Below, in pieces: positions 11,278 to 22,586 of a stretch of 64,000 nucleotides of DNA. The notes beneath the pieces are model-generated. The model had not been told where the DNA came from and did no database searches. It saw only the letters and a list, made by a program, of their open reading frames with translations. This DNA comes from Trileptium ribeirensis (lineage: Eukaryota > Nematoda > Enoplea > Enoplida > Thoracostomopsidae): contig JASANE010011637.1 in assembly GCA_030248225.1 (NCBI GenBank), forward strand, positions 1 to 64,000. Direction: 5' to 3'. The position numbers were made by a program, and so were the translations under genes. The stretch's first letter is position 1; the number at the start of each line of letters is the position of its first letter.

Positions 11278-13380
11278 GAGAACTAGAAACAATCGATGTT
11301 TCAACTGCGACTATCCTCATTTTGATATTAAAATAAGTTGTCGTTTAAAGGTATTCCCATTGGCGGAGGCAGAGATGGCGATCAACCGTGTTACTGCATC
11401 AAAAAACCATACATGCTCATAGGTGTTATAGGCGGGGATTATCGCCCTACAAGTTGGAGCGCTAAGCATCGATCCCACCAGGCAGGTTAGCAGCTTATAT
11501 GTATTACAGGATCACTACTACAATAAAATTTTCATATACTGTTAAAATGTGATTGATAAGGACGCAATGAAATTATTGACAGCATAATGGAATCTACGAA
11601 GTTTTAACTTGTAACTGCATATATTTACAATATCTCAAGAACGGCAAAATGATGAGAAATTTTCAAACGACCAATATACCGTGAAACTATTGACAACATA
11701 CGGTGGTTTACAGACACTTAGCCACCCGTAGTTTGCTCATTACACACACTTTCTTTAATTCACTAAATTGAACTAAGTGTTTGATGACTGTGATCAGCTG
11801 GATTTAGTACAATAAATAGTGCTCAATGTTGCACAGATTTATGCTTTATTAAGCTAGTGTCAATATTTGAATGTTGTTAAACTCAACGAAAACGTACACG
11901 TTTGGTGATAATGTCTTATAAAACGTACCCGATTATCAACAATTCTTCGGTCGAGAGTGATGTTTTTAGCTGAAATTATAATAGACACTGAATAACTAGT
12001 TGCCTAATTACTAGCTTGAAAAATACGTGGACCGTATAAGGAATGATGAGATATCTGGATTCGCTGTGAAATGATCATATAAATTTATGGAACCCATAAT
12101 AGTGGAGAACTAGGCAGCATTTCATAGTAAAAAGAATTGCTTGTATTTTCATAGATGCCTTTTTTGTTTATTAGGTTTCACTTCCTGTCCGCACTAATTC
12201 AAGCTAATACCAACTGCAAACGTCTAATTCAAGTGTTAGTAGTTACGTAATACGAAACGATGAATAGCAGCAAATTGCGCCAAATGTGAAAACTACTGTA
12301 ATTTTGTGCCCACTAACATAGTTAAAGTTAGCTATATCCGAACTGTTTTCGACTTTTTCCAATTTAAATCGATTTTAATTAAATCGGCTTGCTCAACGCG
12401 ATGTTGTTGAAATTCAGCTCATCTAGAACGAGTTTAGCCCAAATTAATTTGCCGCCAAACTGTCATTTCATGTCGAGTTTATGGCTAGCAACTGAATATG
12501 GTACTACTTAACATATGACTCGCAAAATACTTTTATTATAATGCCGCTCATGCAACAAATTTATTTTGCGATCGAAGTGACAAGAATTAACTAAACTAGC
12601 ACCATAAGTTCAAGCGGTGTTTTAAATTTAACCATCTTTATGGACACATCCAGCAATAGTTGCCTCAAAAATGGATCAACCGGTTTCAAAATATAACATT
12701 TCCCGCAAAGTGTACAAAAGACACACCCGGCAATAGTTGCCTCAAAAATGGATCAACCGGTTTCAAAATATGCACATTTCCCGCAAAGTGTACAAAACGA
12801 TCTAACTCTAATAATTTCTGTTAATATCTTCAAAAGCCAAAGAATAGTTACTTATCTCGCTCGCAGAGTATGAAACTATAATCAGTTGTAAATCATAAGT
12901 CACAGATCACACAACAACGGATCCAATCGTTAAAATTGGTGTCATAATATTTATTACATTGATTCTGATTGTGATACAAAATATCAGCCTATATACTATG
13001 AAATATGATCTGACCACTGTGCGACAGCACAGCGTTAGCCTATTAGTGGGCGATGAGTTGGCATAGAGTTTCCAAGCCACCACCTTTTCTCTTCAGTGTT
13101 TGCGGCAGTGAACAGGAAAGTCAAAACCTCTTCATTGTAAGTCAAGCATCATCACAAGCCAAAGTAATTTACCGTAGCATCAAATGTTACAAAACAACAT
13201 CTTTAGAGAACAAATAATGTAGTGTTTACGCTATAAATAGCCCGACGTGCGAGATTTTAGTCCATTCATTCTGACCCTCAGAACGGTAAAGTGTACAGTA
13301 CGCCATCATATTTTTAACTAATTTTAGAAGTCCCCAGTTTTCTCTATAGTATATTGGACAGAGTAAATTTCTATTTAGCG
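11278..13380. other. Non-coding interval
   Basis: No coding exon recognised. It holds a two-copy 77-bp tandem duplication at about 12648-12801 (CAATAGTTGCCTCAAAAATG ... CCCGCAAAGTGTACAAAA) and a GC-richer patch near 11340-11490 with a weak tRNA-like box B (GCATCGATCCC), perhaps a SINE remnant. Confidence 0.4.
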
Positions 13381-15120
13381 ACACCGTGAACGTTTGTGAA
13401 AAAATTATTCGGCGCTGTTTGGGCTGGTGGGGGGAATCAGCAAATGGTCGCACGCCGCTGAAATTGGTACCAATCGACTCAGCTCGACGAGCTGAGTTCA
13501 AAAATACCGCATACGACCATTTTCCGAAATTTTTTTCATTTTTTTCTGTTTTTACCCAATGGTCCCACCTGTGAAATGTCACCTGAAAATTTTGAAAAAA
13601 AAATTTTGCAAAATAGACATGATGCACCTAGATCGATCCAGCATTACAGGAGAAACTCAATGGTACCATTCATATCGATATATCTGGCCTCCCTCTGAAG
13701 TTATCCGCAAGAACAGTTAACCACTTCGGAAGTAACCCTTTGGGAACGCTCGATTGATCGATTGATGATTTATTTTCCATTTTTTATATTTTACAGCATA
13801 ACATTAAGCTATGGCAGCACGTGGCAGACCTCAAAATACTATATTTAACATTTAACCCCTTAATACTATACTTCCTGAACCTGATGTTAACAATTTGGGC
13901 ATGACCTGTAACAAAATGGTGCGTAGAACAAGTACATATGACGATACTATTGTTCTGCTTGCCCAACGGAGAGTTATCGCTAACAACCAACAATGTACCT
14001 GTGGCGACGCGATGTATTTGGCTGCGCGTAATGACCTCGCGCGCCTAAGCCTAAGAAACAGCCCCATCCTAATCCCTCGCTCAGCCAAGCCAAGCCGGGG
14101 CACCCCCACCCAGCCGCCCCCCCCCCCCGGACCCCCCACTAAGCCGCTGCGCTGGCTAACTGCCAGGGTTTTGGGTGCACAGTATTGGTGCTTCCTCGCC
14201 TGCGTTTGCCGGTGCAGTGTTTCTGGATACCCTAACCTAAGCTTCAAGCTTACCCTAAAACTGAGCCCAGTCTAAACCTAATTTCCAAACATCAAAATAT
14301 CCATTTTTTGCTTGCATTCCCGATATTGGGAGTCCCGATATTTTCTTGTGACGGACAGTAATTGTCACACCCCATGCATCACCGTATAGACCAGTGCAGT
14401 TTCTATATCATATCCAAATTTGAGCCCAATCGGTCAATCCAATCCAAAGTTATGTCCAAAAAGGTCAAAAAACCAAAATCCATATTTCTAAAAAATCCGA
14501 CCCCTGAAATTGGGCCCCTCTCCTGAACCCCCTTGAAGAGCTAAAGATCTGAAACCTTTTCAGAGGAAAGAGTAGAAAAACTGGTCCATGGGGGTTAGGG
14601 GGGTGACGATCTTAAGCGGAGCTTTAGGAAAAAAGTTTGCCAAAAAGCCTCTATACCCCAAAAAATCCAAATAAAAAGAACAATAATTTAGCATCATCAG
14701 GAGGTTATACCTGAAAAGGGACGACCCTGATGTCGAAGGTATATCTTTTGGGGGTAAGAGATGATTGGGAGTCCAGAGACTATGGGGGCTATACTGAAAA
14801 GATGGTGGGCCCCTGGTCTGATTTTTCCCCCTCAGCGCAGGGCAATCCCCCAAAAAAACCAAACCCCCCCCACGGGGAAAAGACAATAGACCCAAAAACA
14901 AAACAAAACGGGTCCGCCGCCAAAAGCACAAGACACCCTCCCAACCACCCAACGATAACTGTTTCTGACGAGCGCTTGTATAATAAGACGACCTTAATAT
15001 ATATGAGCTGTTCTGAACTTAATTCGACTTTATATACAAATTTCGGTTTCATTTGTCCAGTTTGATACTTCAGTTGGTTTTGGAAAAGACGCAAGGACAA
15101 AACAATATTTGAATTCGAGT
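13381..15120. other. Mosaic of repeat fragments, partly GC-rich
   Basis: Several overlapping short reading frames occur on both strands, none with a recognisable domain. The DNA looks repetitive: a perfect palindrome at 13477-13497, a GC-rich block at about 13900-14280 with a run of C at 14118-14130, and a stretch at 14300-14950 with G and C homopolymers typical of old non-autonomous elements. I assign no gene. Confidence 0.35.
13477..13497. repeat. Perfect 21-bp palindrome
   Basis: ACTCAGCTCG and CGAGCTGAGT are perfect inverted arms around a single A. The motif lies in a stretch resembling the repeats at 3535-3861. Confidence 0.9.
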
Positions 15121-16160
15121 GGAAAGCGAGCGAGTGGAACGAGAACTTTCAATTTTGGCTCTGGAGGGAGGTTGAGGAGGTCCTGTGTGTGTCTGTGTGT
15201 CTGTGTGTCGCACCTGGATCTCGATAACGGTTGGGCGGATTTTGATGCACTATAGCTCATTCGAATCGCAATGGTCGATTTAGGTGTAGTGACGGAGCCC
15301 GATTTTTGAATTTTTTGCCGTGAGAAGTTATGGGGCAAAATGACGTCATTTTGGCCCATTTTTCGGGCACACCCTCCAGTTTTTGCGACTTTTCTCAATA
15401 AGTACACGAGATATCCGCAAACTAATAGGCCTATTCCATGTAGCTTTACCAGGGCTTTCCAATGATATATAACAAGTTTTTCAAATTCCCAATCTAGAGA
15501 CTATAAGCTTATAGTTGGCGCTAAATTTCATATTTGGTGAAAAGTGTGGGAAATGCACCTAACTGTGTGTTTTTGTTGCTTTTAGTGTCTTATACGGCGT
15601 TTTCTGGGCAGATAAACACATTGCAAGTGTTAAAAATATTGTGGGCCAAATATTTTTTACACTTCTGGTTCATACTTGGCATAAAAAATGACGTTTCCGA
15701 AATTTTTGGTGAGAAGTCGTGGGAAAAGCACCTGAATGTGTGTTTATTGTTGGTTTTACGTTGGATATGGGGTTTTCTGGGCCGACAAGCTCATTGCGAT
15801 TGTCAAGAATATTGTGTGGAAAATCTTTTTCACACTTATGCTTCATACTTGGTATGAAAAATGAGATTTTTCTCAAGTGTCGGTTTGAATTCTTTAACGT
15901 TCTTTTCGCGGTCAAGTTAGGGTTTTATTGAATTATTAAATTGTTAGTTCATTGTTTTTGTACTCGTTGTATGATGTTTTGTCTACTGCATACGTTGGCT
16001 ATCAAAAGAGGCGGGCGTAACTATGACTCATCACTCACGGTTTATATAATGCTGCACCTGCGTACTGTGTGTTGGCTTTGTTTCTGTGTGCTTTCTACAA
16101 CAGACTTCGGGGGATTGTTCTCACCACTCGAATTCTGGCTCGCAAGCGAGCTTCACTAGT
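15121..16160. mobile_element. Dispersed non-autonomous element, copy 2
   Basis: Second copy of the element at 8201-9073, with the same termini. It is about 165 bp longer because one internal segment (GTGAAAAGT..GGGAAATGCACCT ... CACTTCTGGTTCATACTTGG) is present twice in tandem, at about 15533-15690 and 15708-15860. Copy 1 has it once, at about 8620-8785. Confidence 0.75.
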
Positions 16161-18593
16161 ATAAAATGGTTTTTGTTACTCTGATTATTATTTCAAAAAA
16201 AAACATTGTTCTTTTTGCAAATTAAAAATATTCTAGTGTTTTTGATAGTAAAATTTGCCTCGAAATACCGCGTAAATAACGTATATATGAATGTATGTTA
16301 TACGCGAGTAAACTTAAGTTAATGTTGTAATATTAACTAAAATCGAGTCTCAAACGCTTGTTAGGGAAATCTGCTGGTTGTAATTTGATTTTTCGCTAGC
16401 CTAAAATTGAAATACCGAATTGACAGAATTTTGGCGATTTTCCATTAGCACAAATTCAATTACGTAATACCTACTAAATGTGCATCTGCATTGTTCAGTC
16501 TTCGGAAAAAATTAATACAGTGATGTATAAAATTGATCATGTAGTTGAGTCTTGGTGTTTGCGAACAAGACAAGTTTAAAAATCAAATTCGACAAATTTT
16601 GGTTTTCTAAAGGTTGAATTTTCGCGAAAGCAAATATATTTATTTAAATCCTATAACTGTATTTTCGCGAACAGATTTAGCGCCGAATTTCAATAGACCA
16701 AAAAGTATTCTGTAGCAATTTTTACGCAAAATAGCAAAATAAGTTTCGTGTTGTGGTTCTTTTAAGTATAATATTCACGCATTATTGCTCCATCAATTTT
16801 GCTTTTTGAACTAATTTAATAGATAGGCAACTGTAGCTAGATTATCTAAGCATTCAACCAGATGTCAAAATATATACGCTGTAAAACATGTACGAAAAGG
16901 CAAGTTAAACATCTAGTAAACCAATAAAACATCAGTTTATTCCAGCTAAGTTGCAAGGAAATGGTTTGGAACCAGGAAAGTGCAAAACTTCCACGCGACA
17001 GACATTACATCAGTGTCGCTCGCCGTTAAGCAAAATTAGATTGGAAACACTTGGACCTAATGTGTCTCCATAGCCAAACAAAATTCACGAATGGGAACAA
17101 AGTTTCAAAGAAATGAGGATATGATAGTACTAACGCACCTAACACTTCACCGACAAGTGGAAATTTAGTTGACGGCTTTGTGTTCATGACAAAACTACAA
17201 TTCTGCATGCAGTAAGTGAAGGTGTTTTGGTTAGTTGACCTTTCGTTGAATGAACAAGCTGGCCTATCATTGCAAACTGACAGACAACCAAGCTTTTTCG
17301 ATACTACATAGATTAAAACAAGGTTTTGAGTTATTACGTATTATTACAGTTTATTTTATTCACTATTAATATGCTTTTAGAAACAATAATAAAATAATGC
17401 AAACTCAGTATAGTAAAGCGTACTTTCGCGTTTTGGTCTCTTCTCTTCCAATTGTGATTGAGCTCGCTTTGGAATACCATTATTGTATGCCTTGAGAAAA
17501 AAATTATTGCTTTACTCAAACAAGTCATTAATGGATTCAAATTTTCAATTAATGGTTTCATGCGAAATTTAAAATGCATTTCACAATGGGTATTACGTTT
17601 ATTAATACAGAGACTCAAATTAACTTTCGATACCGACACACTACACGAAAGATACATGCGATTAATTAGGTCTTTTGGATACGGAGGTAACCTCAAACTT
17701 TCAACTTCTACATATGTTCGACTGAAGTTCATTGAAATTATATAGCTTAATAAATTCGAGCCAAATTAAACAATGTGTTTGCATCACTGCCGATTTCAAT
17801 TTTCGCAGATATTCATTTACGGAAAATATGAGTTCTTTTCTTTTTTTTTGAAATTAGCGTTTCACAGATTAGCTTGATTTTTATGGGCTCAGTTTTCTTT
17901 AGAAATAGTTTCTACAATTTTTAGTTTTACGATATGCAAAACAGTAGTAATTATTGTCCCCATACGATTTTGCTACATTAAAAAATTTCAATTGTTCCGA
18001 GATATTTTAATAAAGATTTACTCGGTCACATGACGACACCTTTACAAATCCTTAATCAAAATGTTCTATAGTTGTAGTAGGCTTAATAACATATTCATGC
18101 TAGATGCATCGCAGGGACCGTTAGGTTGCTACAATTTCAGGGTCACATGTTCAACCTGAAGCCTGTTACATTGTTATCTATACTCTTATAGTTGTGCTTA
18201 TTAATGTTTGTACATTAACCTACGTAATTGGCACATAAACCCATCGTTTATCAATTCACATGAATAGAATAAATGCATATGATTTTATATGTTATGAGCA
18301 TCATTTGTTTACTTCGAAGAAAAACGACTCCAAATGTGAAATCTCAGTGCCGGAGGAACTTGAACACATACCTTCTGTATAGTAATACAAGACACCTTGC
18401 TAGACCACTGGACCGCATTTTAATAAACGTGTCCTGTATTGCAATGCGAGTTATTTAAACTAAGGTTAGGGTTTATCCAAAAAGGCTTGAAACGTTGAAG
18501 ATATTCTAATCGTAGCTATATTTTAGTACTAGTTAGTTCTAGTAATTTAGAGGGGGTAGAAAGTAATTACCATGAATAAAACGGACTAATATA
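16161..18593. other. Mostly non-coding interval with one exon-like block
   Basis: AT-rich DNA. The 73-bp block at 17424-17496 is described separately. A 60-codon minus frame at 17026-17208, preceded by an acceptor-like CTGCATGCAG and beginning with NCSFV, could be an exon fragment, but no donor or family match is convincing. Confidence 0.35.
17424..17496 (-). pseudogene. Diverged exon-like block, paralogue of 27611-27683
   Basis: The minus strand encodes 24 residues plus one base (LKAYNNGIPKR...RPKRE). They align without gaps to the 27.6-kb block and match it at 11 of 24 positions. Length (73 bp) and donor position (A|GTACGC) are kept, and the flanking sequence is unrelated. Unlike its partner it lacks a CAG acceptor directly before CTC (TTTTTTTCTCAAG). 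It may therefore splice 6 bases later or be non-functional. Function unknown. Confidence 0.4.
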
Positions 18594-18601
18594 GTAATAA
18601 T

Positions 18602-19884
18602 CAGGGTTGTCATGGGAATTGATTTTCAATTCCCATCCCGTCCCATTAGTCCTTTTGTAGCCACTCCTTTGAAACATTGCTGGGAAGTGTTTGTAAGAGC
18701 TCTTAGCAACCATAGTACTATTGTGCAATTCTCAGATACACAGGGACAGCAATAAACGTTGAATCCATAGTCATTTTTCAAGATGACCGAAACGCATGAA
18801 AATGATCAGTTTGATCCAAATGTGCCTAGTACGTCCAGCTTTCAACCTCGTAGATTGAAACCACAAGACGCTGATGTCTTTGAACAGCTGTATAGTCCTC
18901 GTAGTCCAGCAAAACAGGCAAAGTGTGGTGCTGAAACAATGTTGGAAAAAGAAATTGCATTGTTTGAACACTCGCGGCATCCATTTCAAGACCCGAGAGA
19001 GTGTTGGAAAGAAGCGACGCAACTACCAACATTGCAAGCTTGTGCTAAAATGCTTCTTTCTGTTCCGGTGTCATCCGCATGCATGAGCGCGTTTTCGGAG
19101 AAGCAGGAATGGTTCTATCAAACCTCAGGAAGAAGACTCGGCCGCAAGTTCTTCAGGCCATGTTATACGTGAAGTACAACAAAAAACTCGAGCACCTGAC
19201 CAGAGAGTTTGAAATATCCTCATACGAGGTCAAGAACTACCTGAGCGCTACACGTAGCAGTGATGTCGAGAGTGGGGACGATGAGTAGTAACAAACTAAA
19301 TCTACTGACAGAACTAGCGTACGTTGGGAATACATTGCCATGAGAAACGTTAGTATCATGGCTGTTTTCTGCAAGGGTTACTTCGGCTTCTAGTAACGTG
19401 GTTCCCCAAGAGATATGTTTCTATCTTGGGGACGTGTTGCCATGAGATATGTTAGTATCATGGCTGCTTTTTTCAAGGGAAAAGTTCGTACATTGAGTGA
19501 AGTGTTAGCAATGGAGAAACGTTTGTACCCATTAAGCCAGCATCTGTACGGAAACTAGAGAATCCTGTTAGTATCTGGCGGCAGATGTCTGGACCCGTGG
19601 CGGGTTGTCATCCTGGCTATCCGGCGCGTACCCTATGGCGATGGGGATGTTGAGCAATGCTTGTGCGCAACAAATGCATCATGTTCAGCAGTGAACTTGA
19701 TTCACCGTGGACCAACGTTGAAAAAGAATTTGCACTTGCGTGAATTGTCTGCTGCCTACGTAATAATTTTTTATCGGTTCCAAATATTCCCACGTGGGAA
19801 TTGAATTCCCATGGGAATTCAAAATAATTCTAATCCCATCCCATTCCAATTCCAATGGGAATTCCCATTCCCATGACTACCCTG
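18602..19884 (+). mobile_element. hAT element copy A
   Basis: Ends CAGGGTTGTCATGGGAAT and its inverted partner ATTCCCATGACTACCCTG, the CAGGG-type termini of hAT transposons, with extra GGGAATT/AATTCCC subterminal repeats. About 1.28 kb, too short for a full transposase, so non-autonomous. The left flank is GTAATAAT and the right flank is ATTTAGAT, so its own two flanks do not match. An internal segment beginning GCCATGAGA and ending GGCTG is duplicated about 110 bp apart near 19340-19470. Confidence 0.85.
18783..19288 (+). pseudogene. hAT transposase C-terminal (dimerisation) fragment, copy A, frameshifted
   Basis: From the ATG at 18783 the frame encodes an N-terminal Ser/Pro/charged part and then the start of the hAT C-terminal dimerisation domain: a W-x3-ATQLPTL tract and MLLSVPVSSA, like the LL-S-x-P-x-S-S-A motif of the family. 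Near 19080 a one-base loss (GCATGCATGAG where copy B has GCAGGCATTGAG) shifts the frame. The rest of the domain (ERVFGEAGMVLS, LRKKTRP, MLYVKYNKKL) continues in the next frame to TAG at 19286-19288. The hAT catalytic core and BED finger are absent. The domain normally mediates dimerisation of the transposase. Confidence 0.8.
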
Positions 19885-20234
19885 ATTTAGATTATACCAA
19901 TCAGATCGAAAACCGTGAAAAACGCTCAAAAATTTGTAAAAACAATTCTGTTCCATTCTGTTTCATTTCAAAGATCTTTCAATTCCACGACTGCATGTAT
20001 TTAGATTATACCAATAAGATCGAAAACCGTGAAAAACGGTCAAAAATTTGTAAAAACAATTCTGTCCCATGCTGTTTCATTTCAAGGATATTTGAATTCC
20101 GCGACTGCATGTATTTAGATTATATCAATCAGATCGAAAACCGTGAAAAACGCTCAAAAATTTGTAAAAACAATTCTGTTTCATTCTGTTTGATTTCAAG
20201 GATCTTGGAATTCTACGACTGCATGTATTTAGAT
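19885..20234. repeat. 114-bp satellite block 1, three units
   Basis: Units start with ATTTAGATTATA at 19885, 19999 and 20113, and the final ATTTAGAT at 20227 abuts copy B. Spacing is exactly 114 bp, i.e. 38 codons, which produces a spurious repetitive reading frame. Units differ at a few positions, and the second and third match the last two units of block 2. Confidence 0.95.
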
Positions 20235-21543
20235 CAGGATTGTCATGGGAATTGATTTTCAATTCCCATCCCGTCCCATTCCCACGAGTCCTTTTGTAGC
20301 CACTTCTTTGAAACATTGCTGGGAAGTGTTTGTAAGAGCTCTTAGCAACCATAGCACTATTGTGCAGTACTCAGATACACAGGGACAGCAATAAACGTTG
20401 AATCCATAGTCATTTTTTCAAGATGACCGAAACGCATGGAAATGATCAGTTTGATCCAAATATGCCTAGTACGTCCAGCTTTCAACCTCGTAGATCGAAA
20501 CCACAAGACGCTGATGTCTTCGAACAGCTGTTCAGTCCTCGTAGTCCAGCAAAACAGGCAAAGTGTGGTGCTGAAACAGTGTTGGAAAAAGAAATTGCAT
20601 TATTTGAACACTCGCGGCATCCATTTCAAGACCCGAGAGAGTATTGGAAAGAAGCGACGCAACTACCAACATTGCAAGCTTGTGCTAAAATGCTTCTTTT
20701 TGTTTCGGTGTTCCGGTGTCATCCGCAGGCATTGAGCGCGTTTTCGGAGAAGCAGGAATGGTTCTATCAAAGCTCAGGAAGAAGACTCGGCCGCAAGTTC
20801 TTCAGGCCATGTTATACGTGAAGTACAACAAAAAACTCGAGCACCTGACCAGGGAGTTTGAAATATCCTCAGACGAGGTCAAGAATTACTTGAGCGCTAC
20901 ATGTAGCAGTGATGTCGAGAGTGGGGACGATGAGTAGTAACAAACTAAATCTACTGACTGAACTAGCGTACGTTGGGAATACATTGCCATGAGAAACGTT
21001 AGTATCATGGCTGTTTTATGCAAGGGTTACTTCGGCTTCTAGTAACGTGGTTCCCCGAGAGATATGTTTGCATCTTGGGACATGTTGCCATGAGATATGT
21101 TAGTATCATGGCTGCTTTTTCAAGGGAAAAGTTCGTACATTGAGTGAAGTGTTAGCAATGGAGAAACGTTTGTACCCATTAAGCCAGCATCTGTACGGAA
21201 ACTAGAGAATCTTGTTAGTATCTGGCGGCAGATGTCTGGACCCGTGGCTGGTTGTCATCCTGGCTATCGGGCGCGTACTCTATGGCGATGGGGATGTTGA
21301 GCAATGCTTGTGCGCAACAAATGCATCATGTTCAGCCGTGAACTTGATTCACCGTGGACCAACGTTGAAAAAGAATTTGCACTTGCGTGAATTGTCTGCT
21401 GCCTACGTAATAATTTTTTATCGGTTCCAAATATTCCCACGTGGGAATTGAATTCCCATGGGAATTCAAAATAATTCTAATCCCATCCCATTCCAATTCC
21501 CATGGGAATTCCCATGGGAATTCCCATTCCCATGACCACCCTG
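20235..21543 (+). mobile_element. hAT element copy B
   Basis: Begins CAGGATTGTCATGGGAAT and ends CCATGACCACCCTG. Both sides are flanked by the perfect 8-bp ATTTAGAT (20227-20234, 21544-21551), a normal hAT target-site duplication inside the satellite. Highly similar to copy A across its whole length. The right subterminal region has an additional CCCATGGGAATT repeat. Confidence 0.88.
20423..20937 (+). pseudogene. hAT transposase C-terminal fragment, copy B, frameshifted
   Basis: Same protein fragment as in copy A (ATG at 20423, stop TAG at 20935-20937), with the hAT dimerisation motifs LPTLQACAKMLL, SSAGIERVFGEAG, LRKKTRP and YVKYNKKL. Here the frame is broken by a different lesion: an 8-bp near-tandem duplication (TTTCGGTG / TTCCGGTG) at about 20703-20716. 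Copy A keeps the unduplicated sequence there, and copy B keeps the base lost in A, so their ancestor was open through this region. Confidence 0.82.
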
Positions 21544-22120
21544 ATTTAGATTATACCAATCAGATCGAAAACCGTGAAAAACGCTCAAAAATTTGTAAAA
21601 ACAATTCTGTTCCATCCTGTTTCATTTCAAAGATCTTTCAATTCCGCGACTGTATGTATTTAGATTATACCAATCAGATCGAAACCCGTGAAAAACGGCC
21701 AAAAATTTGTAAAACAATTATGTTCCATTCTGTTTCATTTCAAAGATCTTTGAATTCCGCGACTGCATGTATTTAGGTTATACCAATCGGATCGAAAACC
21801 GTGAAAAACGGTCAAAAATTTGTAAAAACAATTCTGTTCCATTCTGTTTCATTTCAAGGATCTTTGAATTCCACGACTGCATGTATTTAGATTATACCAA
21901 TAAGATCGAAAACCGTGAAAAACGGTCAAAAATTTGTAAAAACAATTCTGTCCCATGCTGTTTCATTTCAAGGATCTTTGAATTCCGCGACTGCATGTAT
22001 TTAGATTATATCAATCAGATCGAAAACCGTGAAAAACGCTCAAAAATTTGTAAAAACAATTCTGTTTCATTCTGTTTGATTTCAAGGATCTTGGAATTCT
22101 ACGACTGCATGTATTTAGAT
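21544..22120. repeat. 114-bp satellite block 2, five units
   Basis: Units start at 21544, 21658, 21771, 21885 and 21999, with a terminal ATTTAGAT at 22113 abutting copy C. One unit is a base shorter (113 bp). Sequence matches block 1, most closely in the last two units. Confidence 0.95.
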
Positions 22121-22578
22121 CAGGATTGTCATGGAAATTGATTTTCAATTCCCATCCCGTCCCATTCCCACGAGTCCTTTTGTAGCCACTCCTTTGAAAC
22201 TCGTTTGTACCCATTAAGCCAGCATCTGTACGGAAACTAGAGAATCTTGTTAGTATCTGGCGGCATATGTCTGGACCCGTGGCTGGCTGTCATCCTAGCT
22301 ATCGGGCGCGTCCCCTATGGCGATGGGGATATTGAGCAATGCTTGTGCGCAGCAAATGCACCATGCTCAGAAGTGAACTTGATTCACCGTGGACCAACGT
22401 TAACAAAGAATTTGCACTTGCGTGAATTGTCTGCTGCCTACGTAATAATTTTTAATCTGTTCCAAATATTGTCACGTGGGAATTGAATTCCCATGGGAAT
22501 TCAAAATAATTCGAATCCCATCCCATTCCAATTGCCATGGGAATTCCCATGGGAATTCCCATTCCCATGGCCACCCTG
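22121..22578 (+). mobile_element. hAT element copy C, internally deleted
   Basis: A 458-bp derivative keeping about 80 bp of the left end and about 380 bp of the right end of the element. The junction lies at TTTGAAAC|TCGTTTGTACCC. The two parental sequences both carry GAAAC at the break, so the deletion of roughly 850 bp probably used microhomology. Left flank ATTTAGAT; right flank GTAATAAT. Confidence 0.85.
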
Positions 22579-22586
22579 GTAATAAT

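Larger units (their letters stand above)
18594..22586. mobile_element. Composite hAT/satellite nest with outer target-site duplication
   Basis: Three related hAT-type copies (A 18602-19884, B 20235-21543, C 22121-22578) alternate with two blocks of a 114-bp satellite. The bases just outside the outermost ends are the perfect 8-bp repeat GTAATAAT (18594-18601 and 22579-22586). All four inner junctions carry ATTTAGAT (19885, 20227, 21544, 22113), part of the satellite unit. No copy of this satellite was seen elsewhere in the window. The arrangement is what one expects if an element first inserted into the satellite, was multiplied together with it, and the whole block then moved using the outer ends. 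Insertion of the inner block by recombination between copies is the alternative. Confidence 0.75.

Noticed and set aside
14221..14280. CCCTAACC and ACCCTAAAAC motifs as interstitial telomere repeats
   Set aside because: Only isolated words, not a tandem TTAGGG-type array.
13226..15407. Cluster of overlapping frames of 60-133 codons on both strands
   Set aside because: Homopolymer-rich repeat DNA gives open frames on both strands at once. None has a domain.
8856..16159. Short frame conserved between 8856-9107 and 15941-16159
   Set aside because: The two sites are copies of the same repeat. Identity extends equally over non-coding parts.
19794..22141. Long plus-strand frames with a 38-residue repeat
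   Set aside because: Produced by the 114-bp satellite units between hAT copies; they run across element-satellite junctions.
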